DNA of 53,560 nucleotides, taken from Prevotella sp. Lineage in GTDB: Bacteria > Bacteroidota > Bacteroidia > Bacteroidales > Bacteroidaceae. Location: positions 1-53,560 of the forward strand of contig JAFZSR010000060.1 in assembly GCA_017619275.1 (NCBI GenBank), in the 5' to 3' direction. A program made the translations under genes and the position numbers. Position 1 is the stretch's first letter, and every line of letters starts with the position of its first letter. Below, piece after piece: positions 43,600-51,557 of the stretch. Below the pieces are notes generated by a model, which saw only the letters and a program-made list of their open reading frames with translations, had not been told where the DNA came from and ran no database searches.

Positions 43600-44745
43600 A
43601 TGAAAAGTTCATTGATTGTTGCCTTGTTGATATGCTGTGGCGGTGTCATGGCACAGCAGCGGGCGAAGTATGAGTTCAAGCGCAATCTGCCCGTCTATGC
43701 CGATTCGTTGATAGCCGACCTCGACTATCCTCTGGCGTGGGAGAACAGCGGCATCAGCAATTTCGACGAGTGGCGGAAAGTGGCTCGACAGAAGGTGTTC
43801 GACTGCATGCTCACACCCCCGCCGCCACCCGCTGCGGGCTACGACGTGAAGGTGCTCTGCGAGGAGCAGCGCGAGGGTTACAAGGCGCAGAAGATCGAAC
43901 TGCGCCTGAGCCGCTACTACACCGTGCCCGCCTATGTGCTCGTACCCGACGGCGAAGGGCCTTTCCCCGCCGTTAACGTGCTGCACGACCATGGAGGCCA
44001 CCTCTTCATCGGCAAGGAGAAGATGGTGCGCCCCTTGGCTTGCGAGGACACCGCCGTGGTGAACGATGCCCAGCGATGGGTGGCCAGCCTCTACGAAGGC
44101 CAGTTCCTGGGCGACTATCTGGCTCAGCGTGGCTACGTGGTGTTCTCGGCCGATGCGCCGATGTGGGGTGAGCGCGGACAAATGGAAGGGCCGCGGCGTG
44201 ACCGCTACGACATGATTGCCGGCAACATGATGATGTATGGCATCGACCTCTCGGCCTATATGACCTACGACGACATCGCCGGCACGGAGTATCTGGCCAC
44301 GATGCCGCAGGTCGACGCCCAGCGCATTGGTTGCACGGGTTGCTCCATGGGGGCCTATCGGGCGTGGATGCTTGCCGCGCTCTCCGATCGCATCAAGGCT
44401 GCCGCCGCCGTTTGTTGGATGGTCACCACCGACGAGCAGATGAGTTTCAAGTACAGCCGTACGGAGAACGGCGGCTTCGCCAACTGCTTCCCAGGTCTGC
44501 GCCGCTGGATGGACTATCCCCACGTGGCCAGCATCGCATGTCCCAAGGCCATGCTCTTCATCAACGGCAGTCAGGACAAGCTCTTCCCTGTGGCAGGCGT
44601 GGAAAAGGCCTTTGCCATCATGCATGCCACCTGGCAAGGGCAGGGAGCCGCCGACAAATTGGAAACAGAACTCTGGGACATCCCCCACAGCTGTCCACTG
44701 CGTGCCCAGCAGCGCGTGCTACAGTTTTTGAGGAAGCACCTGTAA
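43600..44745 (+). CDS. Secreted alpha/beta hydrolase (dienelactone hydrolase / acetyl-xylan-esterase-like)
   Basis: 381 aa from the ATG at 43600, with a signal peptide (1-19). The nucleophile elbow is 'GCTGCSMGAYRAW' (G-x-S-x-G, Ser near residue 251); an Asp in 'INGSQDKLFP' and a His in 'DIPHSCP' complete a catalytic triad. 'NVLHDHGGH' is a typical oxyanion loop. Such exported esterases often remove acetyl groups from plant polysaccharides, which would suit a neighbour of an RG-I lyase, but substrate is inferred only from this proximity. Confidence 0.85.
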   Translation: MKSSLIVALLICCGGVMAQQRAKYEFKRNLPVYADSLIADLDYPLAWENSGISNFDEWRKVARQKVFDCMLTPPPPPAAGYDVKVLCEEQREGYKAQKIELRLSRYYTVPAYVLVPDGEGPFPAVNVLHDHGGHLFIGKEKMVRPLACEDTAVVNDAQRWVASLYEGQFLGDYLAQRGYVVFSADAPMWGERGQMEGPRRDRYDMIAGNMMMYGIDLSAYMTYDDIAGTEYLATMPQVDAQRIGCTGCSMGAYRAWMLAALSDRIKAAAAVCWMVTTDEQMSFKYSRTENGGFANCFPGLRRWMDYPHVASIACPKAMLFINGSQDKLFPVAGVEKAFAIMHATWQGQGAADKLETELWDIPHSCPLRAQQRVLQFLRKHL

Positions 44746-44802
44746 AATAACGCCACCATTTTTTTTTGAATTCATGGCTGCGCTAAGAGCTCGTAGGCTC
44801 CT

Positions 44803-45462
44803 TCATATCCTGTTAGCTATTTCAATGAGTTCTTCGATGGTGTCGATGATGTAGTCGGCTCCAGCTTCTTGAAGTTCCTTTTTGGTTCCATTCCCCCAGG
44901 TCACGCCACAAGTCTTTGCCCCGGCGTTGGCTCCCATCAAGATGTCTACGGCCATGTCGCCCACAACGAGTGCCTCGTTGGCTTCGAAGTGCATGGCTGC
45001 AAGGGTGTTCAGAACAGGCTCAGGTTGGGGCTTGGCTTGTTTCACGTCGTCGGCTCCTATCAGGTAAGAGATACAATCCGAAATACCCATGTCTTCGGTG
45101 AGTTCTGACAAAGAAGCATGGGAACGGGACGATGCAATGGTGAGCGTGAATCCCTGTTCTTTCAGAGCTGATAGCGTTTCCACGACATGAGGAAATGCTT
45201 GCGGCTTGATGGACTGGAGGTTCTCATTGAAGATTCTCCGGTATGTGTTGGCACAGAGCTGGTACTGCTCTGGCTGAAGGTGGGGGAACAAAGCCCTGAA
45301 GCAGCCTACAAGAGGAAGTCCGATGGTAGAAGCACATTCGTCATCGGTTCGCCCTGGCAATTGCAGCTCTTTGATGGTCATCTGCATGGTCTTGACGATA
45401 TTCCGCCGGGTGTCGCCAAGCGTTCCGTCAAAGTCGAATATTATTAGTTTCTTTCTCATCAT
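44803..45462 (-). CDS. HAD-family phosphatase (phosphoglycolate-phosphatase-like)
   Basis: 219 aa. Motif I 'IIFDFDGTLGDT' carries the nucleophile Asp10 and Asp12; motif II is 'TIASSRS'; the Lys motif is in 'KQAKPQPEPV'; motif III is 'VVGDMAVDILMGANAGA'. The helical cap between motifs I and II places it in subclass I, with PGP/Gph and beta-phosphoglucomutase relatives. The nucleophile and +2 Asp fit a phosphatase. It is the last gene of a minus-strand run after an MBL-fold enzyme (18-nt gap). Substrate unknown. Confidence 0.88.
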   Translation of the reverse strand: MMRKKLIIFDFDGTLGDTRRNIVKTMQMTIKELQLPGRTDDECASTIGLPLVGCFRALFPHLQPEQYQLCANTYRRIFNENLQSIKPQAFPHVVETLSALKEQGFTLTIASSRSHASLSELTEDMGISDCISYLIGADDVKQAKPQPEPVLNTLAAMHFEANEALVVGDMAVDILMGANAGAKTCGVTWGNGTKKELQEAGADYIIDTIEELIEIANRI

Positions 45463-45480
45463 TAATCGTATGACGCGTGA

Positions 45481-46275
45481 TTATTCTGTTATCGTCATGC
45501 CACAGGAAAATGCATGAAGCTGATGGCTCATCACTGCCTTTAGTGTGGCAAAAACGGTATTGCCAGTACAATGGCTGGTGAAGAATTGCACATTGGGATA
45601 GGCTTCTGTTAATCGCATTGCAAGATTGGTGAGTTCTTCCTCTGTTTCATGGTCGTCAAGCAGATGGAATCCCCCCACCACGGTTTTGACAGGATATGGA
45701 CAAGCCGCAAGAATGTTCTCCAGTCCACTGTGAGCGCAGCCCGTAAAAAGTAAGCCTTCTGTGTATAGCGCCAGTTCATGACGGAAATCATCGTTCACAT
45801 AGTCGTCGTTTTCGTTCTGTACAAACAGATGTTGGTTGCCTTTTGGCATCGGATGTGTTTGAGGAATGTGGGCTATGATGTGAAGATCATCGGCGATTTC
45901 GCAACTTTCGTCCACAAACACAAGCCTCTCCCGTATTTCCTCTGACCACTTGGTGGTTATGCTATGCAGATAGCTACGCTTGGAGTAAAACTTTCCGCTG
46001 ATAGCATAAGGCGAGACAATGATTTTTGCGCTGTTATTTATCCTCGTAAAGTATCGAAGCCCTCCCGCATGGTCGCTGTGGCCGTGAGAGATAAACACAT
46101 AGTCCACCCTCTTGAGGTCTATGCCCAACTTCTCAGCATTACTGATAAACACATCGCTGGCGCCCGTATCGAGCAGAATCCGATGACGCCCTGTCTCTAA
46201 CAATATGGATAGGCCATGCTCTGTCTGGAGAAGGTTGTCAGTAGTACGATTGTCGGATAATACAGTCCACTTCAT
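45481..46275 (-). CDS. Metallo-beta-lactamase-fold hydrolase
   Basis: 264 aa. 'FISHGHSDHAGGLRYF' is the HxHxDH metal-binding motif; 'LLDTGAS' is the preceding strand; His residues in 'IAHIPQTHPM' and 'TGCAHSG' complete the site. The layout matches the COG1237 group, which includes the methanopterin-related beta-RFAP synthase-like and 7,8-dihydropterin-linked proteins, so activity on a pterin or small phosphate ester is possible. It lacks a signal peptide. It is 9 nt after an MFS exporter gene and 18 nt before a HAD phosphatase, suggesting one operon. Confidence 0.88.
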   Translation of the reverse strand: MKWTVLSDNRTTDNLLQTEHGLSILLETGRHRILLDTGASDVFISNAEKLGIDLKRVDYVFISHGHSDHAGGLRYFTRINNSAKIIVSPYAISGKFYSKRSYLHSITTKWSEEIRERLVFVDESCEIADDLHIIAHIPQTHPMPKGNQHLFVQNENDDYVNDDFRHELALYTEGLLFTGCAHSGLENILAACPYPVKTVVGGFHLLDDHETEEELTNLAMRLTEAYPNVQFFTSHCTGNTVFATLKAVMSHQLHAFSCGMTITE

Positions 46276-46284
46276 ATATTGTGT

Positions 46285-47565
46285 TCAACCTAACGTTATG
46301 TTATTTTCTTTGAAATTCGGCAGGAAGTAGGTGACGATGCCCAACAGCGGCAGGAATGCCGTCAGCTGGAAAACGTACTGAATACTCGAACAGTCGGCCA
46401 ACCAGCCGAAGAGCGCAGAACCGATGCCGCCCAAGCCAAAGGCCAGGCCGAAGAAAGCCCCGGAGATCATGCCAACATTGCCAGGCAGGAGTTCCGTGGC
46501 GTAAACGAGGATGGCCGACATGGCCGACGACATGACCATGCCAACGAGGATAACAAGGATAATCGTCCACGTTAGGTTGCAGTAGGGTAGCAGGAGGGCG
46601 AAAGGCGACGAGCCGAGGATGCTCACCCAGATAACATACTTTCGTCCGTACCGGTCGCCGACCTCTCCGCCAATGAGCAGTCCGACGGCTGTAGAAACGA
46701 GATAGGCAAACAGTACATACTGCGAGGCTGTGACGGAAAGACCGAACTTGTCAATCATGTAGAACGTCAGGTAACTCTGGAGATTCGCCGTATAGAAGTC
46801 CTTGGAGAACATCAGGACCAATAGCACGAGTAAGGCAGCGATGATTTGGCGTTTTGACAGACGGCTTACGTTCGCGATGTCGTATTTCGACTTGCTTCTT
46901 CCATAAAGTTCAATCTGTTTCTTATACCAACTGCCAATCTTAGCCATTAGCCATATTGCCACCACGGCAAACAGTGCAAACCAACGAATGCTGCCTTGCC
47001 CGTGAGGAACGACGATCAAGGCAACGGCAACAGGGCCGATGGCCCTTCCCACGTTTCCGCCAATCTGGAAGATGGATTGAGCCATGCCCTTGCCAATATT
47101 GGCGAGCGCTGGCTGCGCCTCGGCAGAGTCCAAGCGAGCTTGGCTCTGCTCTCGGCTTGCACAGCCCTTATTGGCTCCTCCCGATGCCAGTCGGGCCACC
47201 TTTGAGGATTCGGGGTGGAGGACCGATGAACCTACGCCTACGAAGGCCACGGAAAAAAGCACCAGCGGGAAACTCTTGGCCACCGACAGTAGCAACAGTC
47301 CTGTCAGCGTAAAGCACATGCCAACCACCAATCCATAGGGCCTTGGATGCTTGTCGGAGAAATAGCCCACCATGGGCTGCAGGAGCGAAGACGTAATCTG
47401 ATTGGTCAGCGTGATGGCTCCAATCTGCACGAAGCTCAGTCCCAACGACTCCTTAATCATCGGGTATATGGCAGGGATGACAGCCTGAAACATATCATTC
47501 AGGAGATGTCCCAAGCTGACCATCAATAGGACCGACAGTGCCGCTTTGTTCCTCAGGTTATTCAT
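46285..47565 (-). CDS. MFS exporter, fosmidomycin-resistance (Fsr) type, with in-frame palindrome insertion
   Basis: 426 aa with about 12 membrane helices. 'GHLLNDMFQAVIPAIYPMIKESLGLSF' at the N-terminus and 'LHPESSKVARLASGG' near residue 116-130 match the Fsr exporter group. The usual 'SGGxxGxAQSxFQxGGNxG' motif is interrupted: 'GCASREQSQARLDSAEAQP' plus a few flanking residues are inserted in the cytoplasmic loop between 'SGGANK' and 'GKGMAQSIFQIGGN'. The reading frame stays open, so the protein may still work. Fsr-like pumps export small drugs or metabolites. It is part of the run Sel1-MFS-MBL-HAD. Confidence 0.88.
   Translation of the reverse strand: MNNLRNKAALSVLLMVSLGHLLNDMFQAVIPAIYPMIKESLGLSFVQIGAITLTNQITSSLLQPMVGYFSDKHPRPYGLVVGMCFTLTGLLLLSVAKSFPLVLFSVAFVGVGSSVLHPESSKVARLASGGANKGCASREQSQARLDSAEAQPALANIGKGMAQSIFQIGGNVGRAIGPVAVALIVVPHGQGSIRWFALFAVVAIWLMAKIGSWYKKQIELYGRSKSKYDIANVSRLSKRQIIAALLVLLVLMFSKDFYTANLQSYLTFYMIDKFGLSVTASQYVLFAYLVSTAVGLLIGGEVGDRYGRKYVIWVSILGSSPFALLLPYCNLTWTIILVILVGMVMSSAMSAILVYATELLPGNVGMISGAFFGLAFGLGGIGSALFGWLADCSSIQYVFQLTAFLPLLGIVTYFLPNFKENNITLG
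47111..47166. repeat. In-frame palindromic element inside the MFS gene
   Basis: About 56 bp form an imperfect palindrome: ggctgcgcc...gcagagtccaag, a cgag loop, then cttggctctgc...gcacagcc. It is translated as 19 in-frame residues where other Fsr transporters have none. In-frame palindromes of this type are known from Rickettsia (RPE elements); this could be a Bacteroidales analogue. Confidence 0.7.
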
Positions 47566-47573
47566 CTATTCGT

Positions 47574-48218
47574 TTAATACCATTTGTACCCGTGCTCTTT
47601 GCAATAGTCTATTGCTGGCTGATAGCCTTGGAACGTGGCCTTGTGAATCCACTTCAAGCCCTTGCGCTCGTCCTGCGGAACGCCTGTGCCGGTCATCAGG
47701 AACCAGCCTGTGGCAAACTGTGCCTGGGCATCGCCGCCGTTGGCTGCCAGCTCATACCAGAACGCACACTCCTCGAGGTTCTTCTCCACGCCGTCGCCGT
47801 TCCAATAGGCCGAGCCGCAGTTCTTTTGGCTTTGGACGTGTCCTTGGAAGGCGGCCTCACGATACCATAGGAAAGCCCTCTGATGATCCAGTTCTGTTCC
47901 TTGTCCTAGATAATAGGCGTTGGCCACGTTTACCTGCGATTGCATGTCGCCCTTGTCTGCTGCCTTCATATACCATTGAAAGGCCAGACCATAGTCCTGC
48001 TCCACGCCTTTGCCGTGATAATAGCACTCGCCCACGTTGAAGCAGCCATAGACATCGCCCAGCTCTGCCGCTTTCATATACCACTCAAACGCCAGTTCGG
48101 GGCATGCCTTCACGCCGGTGCCACGCTCATAGCAGACACCGAGGTTGTTCATCGCCTTGGTATCGCCCTGGTACGCTTTCTCGCGGTAATCGTCGGCTTT
48201 GTTTCGTTCCTTTGTCAT
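47574..48218 (-). CDS. Sel1-repeat protein
   Basis: 214 aa built from about five Sel1-like repeats of 36 residues, each with 'A...LG..Y..G.GV..D...A..WY..AA..G' (for example 'GKGVEQDYGLAFQWYMKAADKGD' and 'GQGTELDHQRAFLWYREAAFQGH'). Sel1 repeats are alpha-helical protein-binding scaffolds. No signal peptide is visible, so it should be cytoplasmic. It ends 8 nt before the MFS exporter gene and shares a divergent promoter region with the DUF2271 gene. Confidence 0.88.
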   Translation of the reverse strand: MTKERNKADDYREKAYQGDTKAMNNLGVCYERGTGVKACPELAFEWYMKAAELGDVYGCFNVGECYYHGKGVEQDYGLAFQWYMKAADKGDMQSQVNVANAYYLGQGTELDHQRAFLWYREAAFQGHVQSQKNCGSAYWNGDGVEKNLEECAFWYELAANGGDAQAQFATGWFLMTGTGVPQDERKGLKWIHKATFQGYQPAIDYCKEHGYKWY

Positions 48219-48260
48219 AGTCTATTCCAGCCTTTATGTGATTTTAAAAATTTTTATTTG

Positions 48261-48298
48261 CAAAAGTAGTGATAATTACGAAATTATTGCTATTTTTG
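48261..48298. promoter_or_regulatory. Divergent -7 elements for the Sel1 and DUF2271 genes
   Basis: The minus strand carries TACTTTTG (48268-48261), 43 bp upstream of the Sel1 gene; the plus strand carries TATTTTTG (48291-48298), 51 bp upstream of the DUF2271 ATG. Both fit TAnnTTTG. The two promoters lie only about 22 bp apart, so their -33 regions overlap and polymerase binding may be mutually exclusive. Neither -33 element is strong. Confidence 0.55.
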
Positions 48299-48348
48299 CA
48301 CCAAGAATTAGCATTGTTTATCAAATAACCCAACTAAAAACTACCATT

Positions 48349-48945
48349 ATGAGACCGAAAAAGATTTTCTCCGTGATTCTCGCTTGCATGCTGCTATCTG
48401 TGATGGCAGTGGCCCAGAGTACCAAGAAGGCAGGAAAGGCCAGCACCCTTGAAGTATCTTTCAACTATCAGCGTCAGGCTGGGCCTGGCTCCAACCAGTA
48501 TGCCGTTTGGATAGAGAACGAGAAAGGTGAGTTCGTAAAGACGCTCTTCGTCACCTCCTACACGACGAAAGGCCGTGCCCGTGGCGGCGAACAAGCCAAG
48601 CGTGGCTACATCGTGCGTCCGGCCTGTGTGCCCGTATGGGTGAAGACCTCGAAGGCCGAGGAGAAGACCGATGCCCAGTTGGATGCCGTTACAGGTGCCA
48701 CGCCTCAGAGCGGCGGCATGCAGACTTTCACATGGGATTTCACCGACGAGCAGGGCAAGGCCGTGCCAAAGGGAACCTATAAGGTGAAAGTCGAAGCCAC
48801 GCTCATCTTCGACAGCGACATCGTTTACACAGGAACATTCTCCACCAAGGACAAGCCCGGCGAAATCGCCCTCACATCAGAGCTGACCAAGCCCGACGAG
48901 CAGCACAAGGATATGGTGACGGACGTGAAAGCCGTGCTGAAATGA
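48349..48945 (+). CDS. Periplasmic DUF2271 protein with flavinylation-like motif
   Basis: 198 aa from the ATG at 48349, where the signal peptide begins ('MRPKKIFSVILACMLLSVMAVAQ'). The mature part matches DUF2271: 'QYAVWIENEKGEFVKTLFVTSYTTKGR', 'QTFTWDFTDEQGKAVPKGTYKVKVEATL'. Between them 'LDAVTGATPQSG' resembles the D-x-x-[ST]-G-A-T motif to which ApbE attaches FMN in NqrC/RnfG-type proteins. DUF2271 has been linked to flavin-based extracytoplasmic redox systems. No ApbE or PepSY gene is in the window. It stands alone with its own promoter. Confidence 0.82.
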   Translation: MRPKKIFSVILACMLLSVMAVAQSTKKAGKASTLEVSFNYQRQAGPGSNQYAVWIENEKGEFVKTLFVTSYTTKGRARGGEQAKRGYIVRPACVPVWVKTSKAEEKTDAQLDAVTGATPQSGGMQTFTWDFTDEQGKAVPKGTYKVKVEATLIFDSDIVYTGTFSTKDKPGEIALTSELTKPDEQHKDMVTDVKAVLK

Positions 48946-48986
48946 AAGTATCTTGATTAGGGCAAGCATCCATACGATTCTCTTTT

Positions 48987-50540
48987 TCATTTCCTTATTT
49001 TCAACTTGTTTCCTTGTATGTAAAGCCCTTTGGCTGGCTCCAACTGGAGGCGACGCCCTTGCAAATCATACATGCGGGCAGCCTCGTTGAGTGCTTGCCC
49101 GCTTGTCAGGTCTTGAATGGGCGTGGTTATGCCATCCATGAATAGGAACGAGGCCAGTCCGTTGGCATCAACATACATTTCTGTAATGGGTTTCGACATC
49201 AGCCGTTCGCCATCGATATTCGGATTGAGCAAGGTGGCTGCCGGCTCTGAGGTGTTGGTCAGGCAGTCGTTGACCAGCACCTCGTTGCCCTCCTCGTCCG
49301 TGGAGTAATACGGATATGCCCAGCCACTTGAAGCACTAACCTTGGATTTGTTGTTGGCAGGGAAAATCTGATAGCGCTTTCGGTGGGAATTGTTAACAGG
49401 AGTAGTTGCGCTGACCCAAAGATCCTCGTCATAGTCGATGTGGAAGATGATGATACCGTTGCCTGGCAAATCCTCGTCCCACCCTCTCTGCTGGCGGTTC
49501 TCCACGATGTAGTATTCGTTTTCTTCGCCGTCGTTACGGACGAGATACGCCACGGGCTCGTCGACCAGGGCGGGCATGTCGGTGACGGTATAGCCGCTGG
49601 TGAGCTCTACAGGCGTGAGCCATCCCATCAGCATCCTTTCGTGTGCCGAATAACTACAGGGCCGGTATCCATCACCATTGTAGTTGCCGAAATCCATCAG
49701 GTCCCAGTTGCCGACCACCTTTACGCTACCACTATAATAATAGTCGGGAAGCCCGAAACAGTGGCTGTATTCATGGCAGAGGGTGCCAAACGGTGTGGTT
49801 GGCGGATTACCCGCTTCTAATTCCTGCACACAGCAATAGCAGTCAACGTAGTACTCCGTTTCACCCTGCATCACAGTACGGTAGCTGCAGTAATCATATG
49901 GGTCGTCCGTTTCCAGATTCTTATGCTGGCTCAGCCACCATTGGTGCGGCCAAATGGTGTTCGAGCCCCCGCCAGCATTCATGCCTTGCTCGGCATAGAC
50001 GATGAGCAGCTGGTCGACGAAAGAATCGCCGTCCCAGTCGTAGAGGCTCCAGTCTATGTCCTTTGTCTCCAGCGCATCTACGATGTCATTGACCATGTAC
50101 TGTGAGTATTCATCGTCTACCGATGTGCTGCGATATTTATAGCGCACGTCGGGCAACTCTACAAAGTAGAGGTCGAACGTCAGGTTAAACTGCCCATAAC
50201 TCTGTGCCATGAAATAGTCGTGTACGGAGCCGACGAACCTATCCTCGACGTAGTTCTCGGCATTGAAAATATTGTTCCATTTCAGCAAAGTGGCATCGTG
50301 GTCTTCCGCAAAGTCCTGGTCCTGAAACGATGCCAACACCACCAACTGATGCCTGTTGCCGATTCTCGCGCTCTCACCGTTCTGTGACAATTGTGCACGG
50401 CGTGGTGTGAACTGGGGGTTAGGCGTTCCCACCCTGCAACCGCGCAGTTGGATGGCGGGTTCACTTTCTGTTCCTTGTTGAGCTGAAGCGCCAGTAGTCA
50501 TGCCGAGCGCCAGCATGATGGCCAAAGTCAGTTTCTTCAT
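48987..50540 (-). CDS. Secreted M6-family metalloprotease with CTD-like tail
   Basis: 517 aa from the ATG at 50540 (the open frame extends to 50579, but the signal peptide starts at 'MKKLTLAIMLALG'). The zinc motif is 'LCHEYSHCFGLPDYYY' (HExxHxxGxxD), as in immune-inhibitor-A / M6 proteases. Upstream 'LVVLASFQDQDF' and 'YFMAQSYGQFNLTFDLYF' are also typical of the family. The C-terminus has a beta domain and then 'MYDLQGRRLQLEPAKGLYIQGNKLKIRK', the tail also seen on the 938-aa protein and the RG lyase. It probably digests host or dietary protein outside the cell. Confidence 0.9.
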   Translation of the reverse strand: MKKLTLAIMLALGMTTGASAQQGTESEPAIQLRGCRVGTPNPQFTPRRAQLSQNGESARIGNRHQLVVLASFQDQDFAEDHDATLLKWNNIFNAENYVEDRFVGSVHDYFMAQSYGQFNLTFDLYFVELPDVRYKYRSTSVDDEYSQYMVNDIVDALETKDIDWSLYDWDGDSFVDQLLIVYAEQGMNAGGGSNTIWPHQWWLSQHKNLETDDPYDYCSYRTVMQGETEYYVDCYCCVQELEAGNPPTTPFGTLCHEYSHCFGLPDYYYSGSVKVVGNWDLMDFGNYNGDGYRPCSYSAHERMLMGWLTPVELTSGYTVTDMPALVDEPVAYLVRNDGEENEYYIVENRQQRGWDEDLPGNGIIIFHIDYDEDLWVSATTPVNNSHRKRYQIFPANNKSKVSASSGWAYPYYSTDEEGNEVLVNDCLTNTSEPAATLLNPNIDGERLMSKPITEMYVDANGLASFLFMDGITTPIQDLTSGQALNEAARMYDLQGRRLQLEPAKGLYIQGNKLKIRK

Positions 50541-50576
50541 AAGGTCAAAATATTTAAAGAAATTGCAAATCGTCTG

Positions 50577-50584
50577 CAAAGGTA
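50577..50584 (-). promoter_or_regulatory. -7 element of the M6 protease gene
   Basis: The minus strand reads TACCTTTG, matching TAnnTTTG, 36 bp before the ATG at 50540. The -33 TTG is not evident. Confidence 0.5.
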
Positions 50585-50732
50585 CGAAACTTTCAGGAAA
50601 TATCGTGCGATTCGGCCGATAAATGTTTCAAAGAGTTACGAAAAAGGGGGACTGTAGAAATGACTTTTCGTTATTACGCTTTCATTTTTCGTGATGGAAA
50701 GGAAGAGTGGTGCTATGTGTGCGGATAATGAT

Positions 50733-50740
50733 TACTTTTG
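50733..50740 (+). promoter_or_regulatory. -7 element of the aquaporin-COG0523-ArsC operon
   Basis: TACTTTTG lies 24 bp upstream of the ATG at 50765. A clear -33 TTG is missing. It is the only candidate before the three tightly spaced plus-strand genes. Confidence 0.5.
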
Positions 50741-50764
50741 CAGAAACAAATAGTTAATAAAGGT

Positions 50765-51553
50765 ATGAAAGGATTCATTGGAGAAATGCTGGGGACGTTT
50801 ATCCTCACGCTCTTTGGCTGCAGCAGTGTGGCTGTGGCCGTGCTCTTCGGAGAGTATAACAGTATCTTTCAGATTGGACTGGTGTGGGGCATCGGCGTCA
50901 CGCTGGCCATCTTCTTGACGCGCCATATCTGCAACGCTCATCTGAACCCCGCCGTGTCGGTGGCGATGGTCGTGGCGGGCCGCATGAAGGCGAAGATGCT
51001 GCCGGGCTATCTGGTGGCGCAGCTCGTGGGCGGCATCATGGCGGGCGCGATGCTCTATCTGCTGTTCAGCCCGTCGATAGCGCAGTATGAGCTGACGCAC
51101 GAGATTGCGAGGGGCACCGCCGCCTCGGTCGACACCGCCCGCATGTTCGGCGAGTTCTATCCCAACCCCGGCGATGCCATCGCCACCGTCACGCTGCCCC
51201 TCGCCATGCTGGCCGAGGGCTTCGGCACCATGCTGCTCGCCCTTTTCATCTTCGGACTCACGGAAGACTGCAATGTGGGCAAGCCCTCGTCCGACCTGCA
51301 GCCGCTGTTCATCGGCCTCACCGTGTCGAGCATCATCTTCTTCGTGGCGCCACTCACGCAGGCCGGCCTCAATCCCGCCCGCGACTTTGGCCCGCGCCTC
51401 GTAGCCTTCGTTATGGGATGGGGCGATGCCGCACTGCCCGATACCGTCGGCGGCTGGTTCTGGGTCTACATCCTTGCGCCCATCCTTGGCGGTGTCGTCG
51501 CCGCCCTCCTCTTCAAATACATATTGGAACCCATCAACAAAAACAAGAAATAA
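50765..51553 (+). CDS. MIP-family channel (aquaglyceroporin)
   Basis: 262 aa from the ATG at 50765. Two half-helix NPA motifs are present: 'HLNPAVSV' and 'GLNPARDFGPRL', with six membrane helices. The Asp after the second NPAR is typical of glycerol-conducting GlpF-type members. The following genes encode a metallochaperone-like GTPase and an ArsC-like protein, recalling the AqpS channel of Sinorhizobium arsenic operons, which lets arsenite out. No glycerol kinase is adjacent, which weakens a pure glycerol role. Confidence 0.9.
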   Translation: MKGFIGEMLGTFILTLFGCSSVAVAVLFGEYNSIFQIGLVWGIGVTLAIFLTRHICNAHLNPAVSVAMVVAGRMKAKMLPGYLVAQLVGGIMAGAMLYLLFSPSIAQYELTHEIARGTAASVDTARMFGEFYPNPGDAIATVTLPLAMLAEGFGTMLLALFIFGLTEDCNVGKPSSDLQPLFIGLTVSSIIFFVAPLTQAGLNPARDFGPRLVAFVMGWGDAALPDTVGGWFWVYILAPILGGVVAALLFKYILEPINKNKK

Positions 51554-51557
51554 AGTT

